From: DASUPK01 sp963743575
Lineage (GTDB): Bacteria; Actinomycetota; Thermoleophilia; Solirubrobacterales; 70-9
NCBI GenBank assembly: GCA_963743575.1
Contig: CAVUQC010000007.1
Span: 744,001-808,000 of the forward strand
DNA: 64,000 bases
Direction of reading: 5' to 3'
Shown: in pieces, positions 24,045-31,471 of the stretch
Layout of the letters: every line of letters begins with the position of its first letter
How positions within the stretch are numbered: position 1 is the stretch's first letter
The notes under the pieces: model-generated
Seen by the model: only the letters and a program-made list of their open reading frames with translations
Told to the model about the DNA's origin: nothing
The model's database searches: none
Program-made: the position numbers and the translations under genes

Positions 24045-24902
24045 GTGGCCTCGCGATGGCAGCTCTCCGACCGTACGCTCGAGCTGGGCTCTCCCATCGG
24101 CGCCGGGATCGTCAATGTCACCGACGACTCGATGTTCGAGGGCGCGCGCAGCGGGACTCCGGACCGGGCCGTCGAAGACGGTGTGGCGCTGGCGGAAGCC
24201 GGCTTCGACATGCTCGACGTCGGCGCCGTCGCCGCCCGCAGCGGCCCGCCGGTCGCGCCGAAGGAGGAGGCCGCCCGGCTGATCCCTGCGATCCAGGGAC
24301 TCGTGGAGCGCGCTGGGCGCCCCATCTCGGCCGACACCTTCTCGCCGGAGGTCGCCCGCGCGGCGCTGGATGCCGGCGCTGTCGCGATCAACGACATAGG
24401 CGGAGGAGACGAGCCCATGCTCGACGTCGCCGCCGACACGGGCTGCGGGCTGGTGCTCATGCACATCGAGGGACCGCCGCGCCAGGACCGGCCGACGCCG
24501 CGCTACGACGATCCCGTCGACCATCTGCGCAAATGGTTCGCCGCCCGGCTCGAGGCGGCCGCCAGGCGAGGAGTCGCCGAGGAGCAGATCGCCCTCGACC
24601 CGGGTCTCGACTTCGACCTCTCGCTCGCCGACGACGTGGAGATCCTGCGCAGGCTCGCCGAGCTCAAGGATCTAGGGCGGCCGCTGTATGTGTCGCTCTC
24701 GCGCAAGGACTTCCTCGGGGCGCTGCTGGCCGGCTCCTGGGAAGAGAGACTGCCGGCTGCCGACCGTGAATGGGCGACGGCCGCGGCGACCGTGCTCGCC
24801 GTCGCCCGCGGCGCCGACATCCTTCGCCTGCACGATCCGAGCGCCCTGCAGGCGATGCGGGTGGCCGCCGCCATCGAGCGTCCAGGACAGCCGGTTGGCT
24901 AG
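24045..24902 (+). CDS. folP: Dihydropteroate synthase-like TIM-barrel protein
   Basis: A 285-aa protein following the DHPS order: GIVNVTDDSMFEG (usual NVTPDSFSDG), LDVGAVAARSGPPV (usual DIGGESTRPG), ISADTFSPEVARAALDAGAVAINDI, VLMHIEG, ALDPGLDFDLS, VSLSRKDFLGALL, ILRLHDP. Pterin-side motifs are kept, whereas loop 2, which contacts p-aminobenzoate, is altered. It may be a diverged paralogue, not the housekeeping FolP, and no other folate gene is nearby. GTG 24045 is the start. Confidence 0.72.
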   Translation: MASRWQLSDRTLELGSPIGAGIVNVTDDSMFEGARSGTPDRAVEDGVALAEAGFDMLDVGAVAARSGPPVAPKEEAARLIPAIQGLVERAGRPISADTFSPEVARAALDAGAVAINDIGGGDEPMLDVAADTGCGLVLMHIEGPPRQDRPTPRYDDPVDHLRKWFAARLEAAARRGVAEEQIALDPGLDFDLSLADDVEILRRLAELKDLGRPLYVSLSRKDFLGALLAGSWEERLPAADREWATAAATVLAVARGADILRLHDPSALQAMRVAAAIERPGQPVG

Positions 24903-24912
24903 CGGGACCACG

Positions 24913-27192
24913 GTGGCGGGCGGGGCCTGGGAGCCTGCCCTGGGGCCGGCTCGCGAGGACGGCCGGCTGGTGGCGGAGTCCGCGGAAGCCGCGACGATGG
25001 CCAAGCTCACGGGGCTGCCGGCCGATCTCGATTCCGGGCTCGCCGACGCGCTGCAGGCGGCCGGCGTCGAATCCCTCTACTCCCACCAGGCCGCGGCCTA
25101 CGAGACCGCACGGCGATCGAACCTGATCCTGACCAGCGGGACCGCCTCCGGCAAGTCACTCTCCTTCAACCTCCCGGTGCTTGACGGCATCGCGCGGGAG
25201 CCGCTCAACCGCGCCTTCTACCTGTACCCGACCAAGGCCCTGGCCCAGGACCAGGCCCGCAAGCTCGGCGAGCTGCGCCCGCCCGGGCTGCGCGAGGCGA
25301 TCTACGACGGCGACACGCCACGCGAGGACCGGCCGGGCATCCGGCGGCGGGCGAATCTCGTCCTGACCAATCCCGACATGCTCAACGTCGGCGTCCTCCC
25401 CCATCACAAGCGCTGGGGCGACTTCCTCGCCAACCTCGGCTGGGTGGTGGTGGACGAGGCGCACACCTACCGCGGCGTCTTCGGCTCCCATGTCGCGAAC
25501 GTGCTGCGCCGCCTGAGGCGGGTGGCGCGGATCTACGGCGCCGAGCCGCGCTTCATCCTCGCCTCGGCCACGATCGCCAACCCCGGCGAGCTCGCCGAGC
25601 GGCTCACCGGCACGCCCTTCGAGCTGCTCGACGACGACGGCGCGCCCCGCGCCGGCCGCGAGATCGCGATGTGGAATCCGCCGGTGATCGAGCAGCACAC
25701 CATGACGCGGCGCTCGCCGGTATCTGAGGCGTCAGACCTGCTGGTGGAGCTCGTCACGCGCGGCGTGCGGACGATCTGCTTCATGCGCAGCCGGCGCGGG
25801 ATCGAGCTGATCAACCGGTTCGCGTCGGACGAACTGGAGAGGAGGGGTCAGGGTGCGCTCGCCGAGCGCATTGCGCCCTACCGGGCGGGGTACACCCCTC
25901 AGCAGCGCCGCGAGATCGAGGCGAAGCTTTCCTCGGGCGACCTGCTCGCGGTGGCGGCCACCGATGCGCTGGAGCTCGGCATCGACGTCGGGGAGCTCGA
26001 TGCGGCGATCTGCGTCAACTTCCCCGGCACGGTCGCCAGCCTCCGCCAGATGTGGGGCCGCGCCGGCCGGCAGCGCCGCGGGCTCGCCGTCTACGTCGCG
26101 GGCGAGGACGCGCTCGACCAGTTCTTCTGCCGCCACCCCGACGAGTTCCTCGAGCGGCGCGTCGAGGCAGCGATCCTCGATCACCGCTCCGAGCAGATCC
26201 AGCTCCAGCATCTGCTCGCTGCCGCGTACGAGTCCCCGCTCGGGCCTGATGACGACGAGATCTTCGGGGACGGCTGGCGCGATCGCGCCGAGGCGCTGGT
26301 GACCGCCGGCGAGCTGCGCCGCGGGCGCGGCGAGCGCTACCTGACGCGGAAGGGCGACTTCGTCGCGGGCCGCATCGCCCTGCGCTCGTCGTCGGCGGAC
26401 AGCGTCGCGGTGGTCGACTCCACCTCTGGCGAGATGATCGGCAACGTCGAGGCCGGGCGAGCCTTCTCCACGATCCATCCGGGGGCGATCTATCTCCACC
26501 TCGGCCGCTCATTCGAGGTGACGGAGCTCGACATCGGCTCCCGCCGCGCGATGGTGAAGCCGTTCGACGGCGACTTCTACACGCAGGTGAAAAAGGAGAC
26601 CGAGGTCTACGTGGAGGGAATCGAGACGCAGCGCCGGGCGCTCGGCGTGGAGCTCAGCTTCGGAACGGTCTCCGTCTCCGAGCAGGTGATCGCCTACCAG
26701 CGCAAGCGCCTCGGCGACAACAAGGTGATCGACATCGTCTCCCTCGACCTGCCCGAGCAGGATTTCGTCACTCAGGCGCTCTGGTACGTGATCGGCGACC
26801 GGATGGCCGCTGCGCTCCCCAGCGAGGTGTTGCTCGGCGCGCTGCACGCCTCCGAACACGGGCAGATCGCGGTGCTGCCGCTGATCGCGATGTGCGACCG
26901 CTGGGACATCGGCGGCCTCTCCACCAACATCCATCACCAGACGGGCTCGCCGACGATCTTCATCTACGACGGGCACCCCGGCGGCGTCGGGATCACCCGG
27001 CGCGGGTTCGAGGAGTTCGAGCGCCTGGTCGGAGACGCCGACCGGCTGATCAGCGAGTGCCCCTGCGACGACGGCTGTCCCTCCTGCGTCCAGAGCCCCA
27101 AATGCGGCAACCTGAACGAGCACCTTCACAAGGGGGGCGCCCTCGAGCTGATGGGGCGGATGCTGCGCGAGGGGAAGGCCAAGGCCTCGTGA
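24913..27192 (+). CDS. DEAD/DEAH-box helicase with C-terminal Zn-binding domain (MrfA/YprA/Hrq1 family)
   Basis: A ~759-aa superfamily 2 helicase. Walker A region is TSGTASGKSLSFNLP, motif II VVVDEAHTYRG, motif III LASATIANP, and motif VI QMWGRAGRQRRG. The C-terminal DUF1998-type domain carries four Cys in ECPCDDGCPSCVQSPKCGN, as in MrfA, a DNA-damage (mitomycin) repair helicase of Bacillus subtilis. GTG 24913 is used; TTG 24895 and ATG 24997 are alternatives. It begins just after folP and overlaps the next gene by four bases. Confidence 0.88.
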   Translation: MAGGAWEPALGPAREDGRLVAESAEAATMAKLTGLPADLDSGLADALQAAGVESLYSHQAAAYETARRSNLILTSGTASGKSLSFNLPVLDGIAREPLNRAFYLYPTKALAQDQARKLGELRPPGLREAIYDGDTPREDRPGIRRRANLVLTNPDMLNVGVLPHHKRWGDFLANLGWVVVDEAHTYRGVFGSHVANVLRRLRRVARIYGAEPRFILASATIANPGELAERLTGTPFELLDDDGAPRAGREIAMWNPPVIEQHTMTRRSPVSEASDLLVELVTRGVRTICFMRSRRGIELINRFASDELERRGQGALAERIAPYRAGYTPQQRREIEAKLSSGDLLAVAATDALELGIDVGELDAAICVNFPGTVASLRQMWGRAGRQRRGLAVYVAGEDALDQFFCRHPDEFLERRVEAAILDHRSEQIQLQHLLAAAYESPLGPDDDEIFGDGWRDRAEALVTAGELRRGRGERYLTRKGDFVAGRIALRSSSADSVAVVDSTSGEMIGNVEAGRAFSTIHPGAIYLHLGRSFEVTELDIGSRRAMVKPFDGDFYTQVKKETEVYVEGIETQRRALGVELSFGTVSVSEQVIAYQRKRLGDNKVIDIVSLDLPEQDFVTQALWYVIGDRMAAALPSEVLLGALHASEHGQIAVLPLIAMCDRWDIGGLSTNIHHQTGSPTIFIYDGHPGGVGITRRGFEEFERLVGDADRLISECPCDDGCPSCVQSPKCGNLNEHLHKGGALELMGRMLREGKAKAS

Positions 27193-27683
27193 GCGAGCGG
27201 CTTCAGATCTCCGTCGTGGGAGGCGCGCAGGGAGAAGCGGACGCCCTGCGAGACGCCGAGGCGGTCGGGCGCGGAATCGCCGAGGCGGGAGCCGTGCTCG
27301 TCTGCGGCGGCCGCGGCGGCGTCATGGAGGCCGCCTCAAGGGGGGCCTCGGAGGCAGGCGGAGCGGTCGTCGGCGTCCTCCCCACCCTCTCGCGAGAGGA
27401 CGCGAACCCGTACGTCAGCCATGTGGTCGCGACCGGGATCGGGGAGGCCCGAAACCTCGCGGTGGTCGCTTCGGGCGACGCCGTCATCGCGGTCGGCGGC
27501 GAGTGGGGAACGCTCTCCGAGATCGCCTACGCGCGGAAGCTCGGCCGGCCGGTGGTCGCGATCCGGAGCTGGCCGCTTCGCAGCCGGACGGGCACGGACC
27601 TCGGCATCGTCGAGGCGGAGTCCGCGGAGGATGCCGTCAAGGCGGCTCTGAAAGCCGCCGGTGCGGGAAGCCACACGACATGA
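27189..27683 (+). CDS. LOG-like/TIGR00725 family nucleotide-binding protein
   Basis: A 164-aa Rossmann-like protein: ISVVGGAQGEADALRDAEAVG, VLVCGGRGGVMEAASRGA, and AVIAVGGEWGTLSEIAYARKLG. The PGGxGT-type loop of LOG/lysine decarboxylase-like proteins appears here as VGGEWGTLSE. LOG proteins release cytokinin bases from nucleotides; the shorter TIGR00725 group has no firmly known function. Both ends overlap the neighbouring genes by four bases (GTGA and ATGA), implying tight co-expression with the helicase and the MBL gene. Confidence 0.8.
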   Translation: MSERLQISVVGGAQGEADALRDAEAVGRGIAEAGAVLVCGGRGGVMEAASRGASEAGGAVVGVLPTLSREDANPYVSHVVATGIGEARNLAVVASGDAVIAVGGEWGTLSEIAYARKLGRPVVAIRSWPLRSRTGTDLGIVEAESAEDAVKAALKAAGAGSHTT

Positions 27684-28468
27684 GCGAGTCGCCCACCCTC
27701 CTGCTCATCGGAGGCCCAACAGCGCTGATCTCCTACGGCGGGCTGCGGCTGCTCACCGATCCGACCTTCGACCCGCCCGGGGAGTATCCGGTCCCCGGAG
27801 TTGATCTCGTGCTGCGCAAGCTGACCGGTCCGGCCGCCGCGCTGGACGAGCTCGGGCCGATCGACGCGGTGCTGCTCTCGCACGATCATCACTTCGACAA
27901 CCTCGACAAGGCAGGGAGGGCGATGCTCCCGCGAGCGGGTCGCGTTCTCACCACGGACGCGGGAGCGGAGCGGCTGGAAGCGGAGGCCACCCCGATGTCT
28001 CCCGGTGACTCGGTGGAGCTCGAGCGGCCCGGAGGCGGATCTGTCGAGGTGGTTGCCGTCAGAGCCGACCACGGCCCGCCCGAGGTCGCACCGAAGAACG
28101 GTCCGGTGATCGGATTCGTCTTGCGGGGGGACGGACTGTCGACCATCTACATCAGCGGCGACAACGCCTCTACCGACGTGGTCAGCGCCGTCGCCGATTC
28201 CCACGGCCCTTTCGACACCGCCATCCTCTTCGCCGGCGGCGCGGACGTTCCCGAGAGGTGGGGTCCGGAGGCCTACCTGACGCTCACTCCCGAAGCGGCG
28301 GCGCAGGCCGCCGGCATGCTGGCCGGGGCCGTGATCGTCCCGGTCCACCAGGAGGGATGGGCTCACTTCAGCTTCGGGCCGGAGGACCTGCGCCTGGCAT
28401 TCTCGGAAGCAGGCCTGGAGGAACGGCTGCGTTCACCCGCGCCAGGTGAGGAGATCGAGCTCGCCTAG
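27680..28468 (+). CDS. MBL-fold metallo-hydrolase (UlaG/YtnP-type)
   Basis: A 262-aa metallo-beta-lactamase fold protein with LLIGGPTALISYGGLRLLTDPTF, the metal motif LSHDHHFDNLD, ADHGPPEVAP, ISGDNAS and VPVHQEGWAHFS. This resembles the UlaG/NAPE-PLD-like branch, whose members hydrolyse lactones, phosphodiesters or phosphoramidates. It is the last gene of the helicase operon, and its stop shares CTAG with the convergent GH15-like gene. Confidence 0.82.
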   Translation: MSESPTLLLIGGPTALISYGGLRLLTDPTFDPPGEYPVPGVDLVLRKLTGPAAALDELGPIDAVLLSHDHHFDNLDKAGRAMLPRAGRVLTTDAGAERLEAEATPMSPGDSVELERPGGGSVEVVAVRADHGPPEVAPKNGPVIGFVLRGDGLSTIYISGDNASTDVVSAVADSHGPFDTAILFAGGADVPERWGPEAYLTLTPEAAAQAAGMLAGAVIVPVHQEGWAHFSFGPEDLRLAFSEAGLEERLRSPAPGEEIELA

Positions 28469-29511
28469 CCGCCGTAGCGGGCGCGCAGGGCGAGGATCGC
28501 GAACGCGTGTGACCAGGCGAGCGGCGTCGTCGACGTCGGCGCGCCGGTTCGCCCGTCCACGCGCTCGGGCAGCGTCCCGTTCGGCGTCTCGGCGCGGTGC
28601 AGCTCCGTCAGGAGCCGATCGGCGGCCCTTCTCTGACCCAGCTCGGTGAGCCCCCAGGCAGACCAGGCCGTGGGAGCGGTCCAGACCTCGCCCGGCGTCC
28701 AGTCCTCGATCGGCGGGATGCCGTAGGGGGTCGAGTCGCGGGTGAGTTCGAGGAGCGTGGTCCTAGCTGCTCCACGCAGAGCCCGGCTGGGGAAGACGGT
28801 GGCCGCCCAGGCCGCCGCTGAGTCCAGGTAGCTGGTCCCCGCCTCCCGGACGAGGCCGCGTGGCGTGAGGAAGCGGGCCTCGATCTCGGCTGGCGGGACG
28901 CCTGACGCGATCGCGTTGCCGAGCAGATCGCCGGTGACGTTCTCCCCGTAGTCCTGGCGATCGCTCCAGGCGCCTCGACTGTCCTGATCTGAGCTGCTCC
29001 TGTCAGCCTCAATCAGGACAGCCCGGGCCGCCGCGTCGATCCAACCCTCTCCATCCCCAGCCGCACTTCGTCCCGGCACCCGGCCGCCGTCGGGATAGAA
29101 CCGGGCGGCGCCGTCGACATCGAGCCCCTCGAGGAAGTGCACCACCTTCCGGGCCTCCGGCCTCAGCCCGGCGGCCTCCAGCGCGATCGCTCCGGTTGCG
29201 GCGTCTCGCGGCCAGACGTAGCCCCAGCCGTCCCGCTCTCCGGCGATCATCGCGCCGGTGCTCGGATCGGTGAGGGCGAGCAGCACCCGGACCGACTTCC
29301 AGTAGAGGCGGCTGGCCCAGGCAGGTGCGCCGGGAGCGAGGGGCCTCGCTCGCCGGTGAAGGCCGGCCGGGCTGAACGGTCCGGTGTCCACGGCCGCGAA
29401 ATAGGGGGCCGGCAGCGCCGTCTCAATCGGTGCCGGGGGTTGTTCGGTCGCACCCGAGACCGAGGCCGCGATGAGCATCGCCGTGGCGCCCGCGACGAGG
29501 ATCCTGATCAC
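28465..29511 (-). CDS. Secreted GH15/glucoamylase-like (alpha/alpha) barrel protein
   Basis: A 348-aa exported protein with signal peptide (IRILVAGATAMLIAASVSG). The segment RLYWKSVRVLLALTDP and DGWGYVWPRDAATGAIALEA are typical of GH15-type glucoamylase/glucodextranase catalytic barrels, followed by helical repeats to PLAWSHAFAILALRARYGG. The catalytic acid is not identified with confidence, so activity is uncertain. GTG 29511 is preferred: TAGCGT lies seven bases before it on the same strand. TTG 29556 is a longer option. Confidence 0.68.
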   Translation of the reverse strand: MIRILVAGATAMLIAASVSGATEQPPAPIETALPAPYFAAVDTGPFSPAGLHRRARPLAPGAPAWASRLYWKSVRVLLALTDPSTGAMIAGERDGWGYVWPRDAATGAIALEAAGLRPEARKVVHFLEGLDVDGAARFYPDGGRVPGRSAAGDGEGWIDAAARAVLIEADRSSSDQDSRGAWSDRQDYGENVTGDLLGNAIASGVPPAEIEARFLTPRGLVREAGTSYLDSAAAWAATVFPSRALRGAARTTLLELTRDSTPYGIPPIEDWTPGEVWTAPTAWSAWGLTELGQRRAADRLLTELHRAETPNGTLPERVDGRTGAPTSTTPLAWSHAFAILALRARYGG

Positions 29512-29518
29512 ACCCGGG

Positions 29519-29524
29519 ACGCTA
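29519..29524 (-). promoter_or_regulatory. -10-like box of the GH15-like gene
   Basis: TAGCGT on the minus strand lies seven bases before GTG 29511; this favours the shorter start over TTG 29556. Confidence 0.35.
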
Positions 29525-29618
29525 GCTCCTGCCTCCGCGCCTAACCAGAAACGCAAAGGGTTCTGAAGGGGGGCTTCGGCTGGATCGCGGGTCGGCCGCT
29601 AGCCTGTGCGCCTCCCCC

Positions 29619-29691
29619 GGCGAGGTAGCTCAGTTGGTAGAGCACACGACTGAAAATCGTGGTGTCGCCAGTTCGATTCTGGCCCTCGCCA
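29619..29691 (+). tRNA. tRNA-Phe (GAA)
   Basis: The 73-base sequence folds as a full cloverleaf: acceptor arms GGCGAGG and CCTCGCC, D-arm GCTC-AGTTGGTA-GAGC, anticodon stem CACGA/TCGTG with loop CTGAAAA (anticodon GAA, Phe), variable loop GTGTC, T-arm GCCAG-TTCGATT-CTGGC, and discriminator A. CCA is not encoded. TAGCCT at 29600-29605 may be its -10 box. It stands alone, not in a tRNA cluster. Confidence 0.97.
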
Positions 29692-29706
29692 TCAGTCTTC
29701 GATCCG

Positions 29707-31356
29707 TCATCGCCGGGAACTGATGCCGCAGACCGCTGTCGGCCCGTTCGAGCGCAGCGCCAGCTCCCAGGGCACGGAAGCGCGGTCGGCAGGGATGCGG
29801 AGAAGGCCCGATCGACCCGGTCCCAGGGACCTCAGGGCCACCGGAAACGAGTCCGTGGCGAAGCGGCGCAGACTGAGTTCGGCGCCCGCCCGAGTTGACG
29901 TTCGAATGCCGACGCCACCCGGGGGCAGGCGCATGATCCCGCCGGGATCCGGAACGATCCGGCAATCGCGAAGCGGTCCATGCGCCGGAGCGATCCCGAT
30001 CAGGAGGGCCCGTCCAAGCACCTTGTCGGCAGCCACGCGGGCGGGCTCCGGTGCCGCGGCGATCTGCGCTGGGTCGTCCGCGGGCGAGCCGTAGCGGTCG
30101 GCTGCCGGCAGGAACGCGGAGGAGGTGACGCCCACGTAGGCAGTGTCGGCGATGTCCTCATCGAGCCGGACGGGGAAGACGATCCGGTCTCGGGCGATCT
30201 CAAGGGATCCGAGGTCGGCCTTGATCAGGTCGCTGGTGTTCCGGTAGGCCAGGTTTGCGTCGTGGAGCACCGAGAGGTTGGAGGCCACCACGGCGACCCC
30301 GGCGATCCCCGCGATCGCGATCCCGGCGCAGGGGACGCGAACCCCGCGGAGCAGCTCGCCCGTGATCATGAGCACGAAGACGGCGCCGGGCAGCAGATAG
30401 CGGCTCTCGGTTGGGCCTCGGCCCGGCTTGACGTTGAATCCGGCGAGGATCCAGAAAGTGGCGGCCAGGGCCAGCGCAACCCACAGCTCTCGCGGCACTC
30501 GCCCGATCCGATGGAGCCGCCAGCCTCCGAATGCGAGGCCCGCCACCAGCAGCGGCCTGCCCCAATCGAACTGCGCGGCGGCCACCCCGCCGGAGGTCTG
30601 GACCACTCCGAAGAGGGACGCGAATACGCCCGCGGCTGCGTCCAGCACGAACTCGGGGGTCGTGGCGACGTTGTGCAGGGAGAGGGCCGTGTCGGCGGTG
30701 TGCCCCCAGCCGGCCCACCAGATGGCGTACAGGAGGGCCGGTACCGCGACCACGTAGAGCCGCCGCAGGCGATCCCCGCGGAGAGCGACGTCCACGGCCG
30801 CCGCCACGATGAAGGGCAGCCCGAGACTCGAGAAGGTCACTCCGACGGTGAGCAGCCCACAGGCGAGCGCGTCGCCGCGCCGATCCCTCCGCTCGAGCAT
30901 CAGGAGCGCCCCCAGGCCGAAGGCGAGCGACCCCGTGAACCCCATCTGGAAGTCCCAGAGCAGGTCGTCGTAGGCCGGCCCGAGGGTGAGGACGAGAGCC
31001 GCGGCGAGCAGCGCTAGCCAGGGGTCCACGCGCCGCCGGAGATAGACGAAGAGCAGGATGGCGGTTGCGACCACGAACGCCACGTCGACCGCGAGGTACG
31101 GCACTGAGGAATCCATCCCCACGGTCGCGAGGAGAGCCTTGTAGATCAGGACCGGAGCAATCGAGATGTGCTCGCCGTGCGGATCGAGGATCGAGTGGGC
31201 GGTGAACCCCGGCCGGTAGAGCAGGAACTCCCAGTCGTCGAGAAGGAAGGTGAGCTTCGAGCCCAGCACGAGCAGCAACGCAGCGGACGCGGCGGCGCCG
31301 GCGCCGAGGAGCGCAACGACCGGGTCCAGAGAGCGTCGGCCGAGTCGCTCGGGCAT
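29707..31356 (-). CDS. Polytopic membrane protein, GT-C glycosyltransferase-like
   Basis: A 549-aa protein with about ten hydrophobic segments in its first 350 residues and a ~180-residue soluble C-terminal domain. The first external loop has LLDDWEFLLYRPG followed by DPHGEHISI, an acidic-motif arrangement like that of GT-C (PMT/ArnT-type) lipid-linked sugar transferases. No family is certain. ATG 31356 lies six bases after TAGATT on the minus strand. It ends 15 bases from tRNA-Phe, which is on the opposite strand. Confidence 0.7.
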   Translation of the reverse strand: MPERLGRRSLDPVVALLGAGAAASAALLLVLGSKLTFLLDDWEFLLYRPGFTAHSILDPHGEHISIAPVLIYKALLATVGMDSSVPYLAVDVAFVVATAILLFVYLRRRVDPWLALLAAALVLTLGPAYDDLLWDFQMGFTGSLAFGLGALLMLERRDRRGDALACGLLTVGVTFSSLGLPFIVAAAVDVALRGDRLRRLYVVAVPALLYAIWWAGWGHTADTALSLHNVATTPEFVLDAAAGVFASLFGVVQTSGGVAAAQFDWGRPLLVAGLAFGGWRLHRIGRVPRELWVALALAATFWILAGFNVKPGRGPTESRYLLPGAVFVLMITGELLRGVRVPCAGIAIAGIAGVAVVASNLSVLHDANLAYRNTSDLIKADLGSLEIARDRIVFPVRLDEDIADTAYVGVTSSAFLPAADRYGSPADDPAQIAAAPEPARVAADKVLGRALLIGIAPAHGPLRDCRIVPDPGGIMRLPPGGVGIRTSTRAGAELSLRRFATDSFPVALRSLGPGRSGLLRIPADRASVPWELALRSNGPTAVCGISSRR

Positions 31357-31362
31357 CCGAAC

Positions 31363-31368
31363 AATCTA
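31363..31368 (-). promoter_or_regulatory. -10 box of the membrane protein gene
   Basis: TAGATT on the minus strand lies six bases before ATG 31356, fitting a leaderless transcript. Confidence 0.4.
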
Positions 31369-31471
31369 TTGCGCCTCAGGAGCAGCGCTTCTTTATGCCA
31401 GTTTGTTAGCGTCAGGCGCGCGCTGAGGGACGAGCGCGCCCGGAGAGGACGAGAGAGGAGAGGTGCTCGAG

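Noticed and set aside
29630..29965. Reverse-strand 111-codon ORF ending RIELATPRFSVVCSTN
   Set aside because: Its end is the antisense of tRNA-Phe, a well-known source of false ORFs, and it overlaps the membrane-protein gene in another frame.
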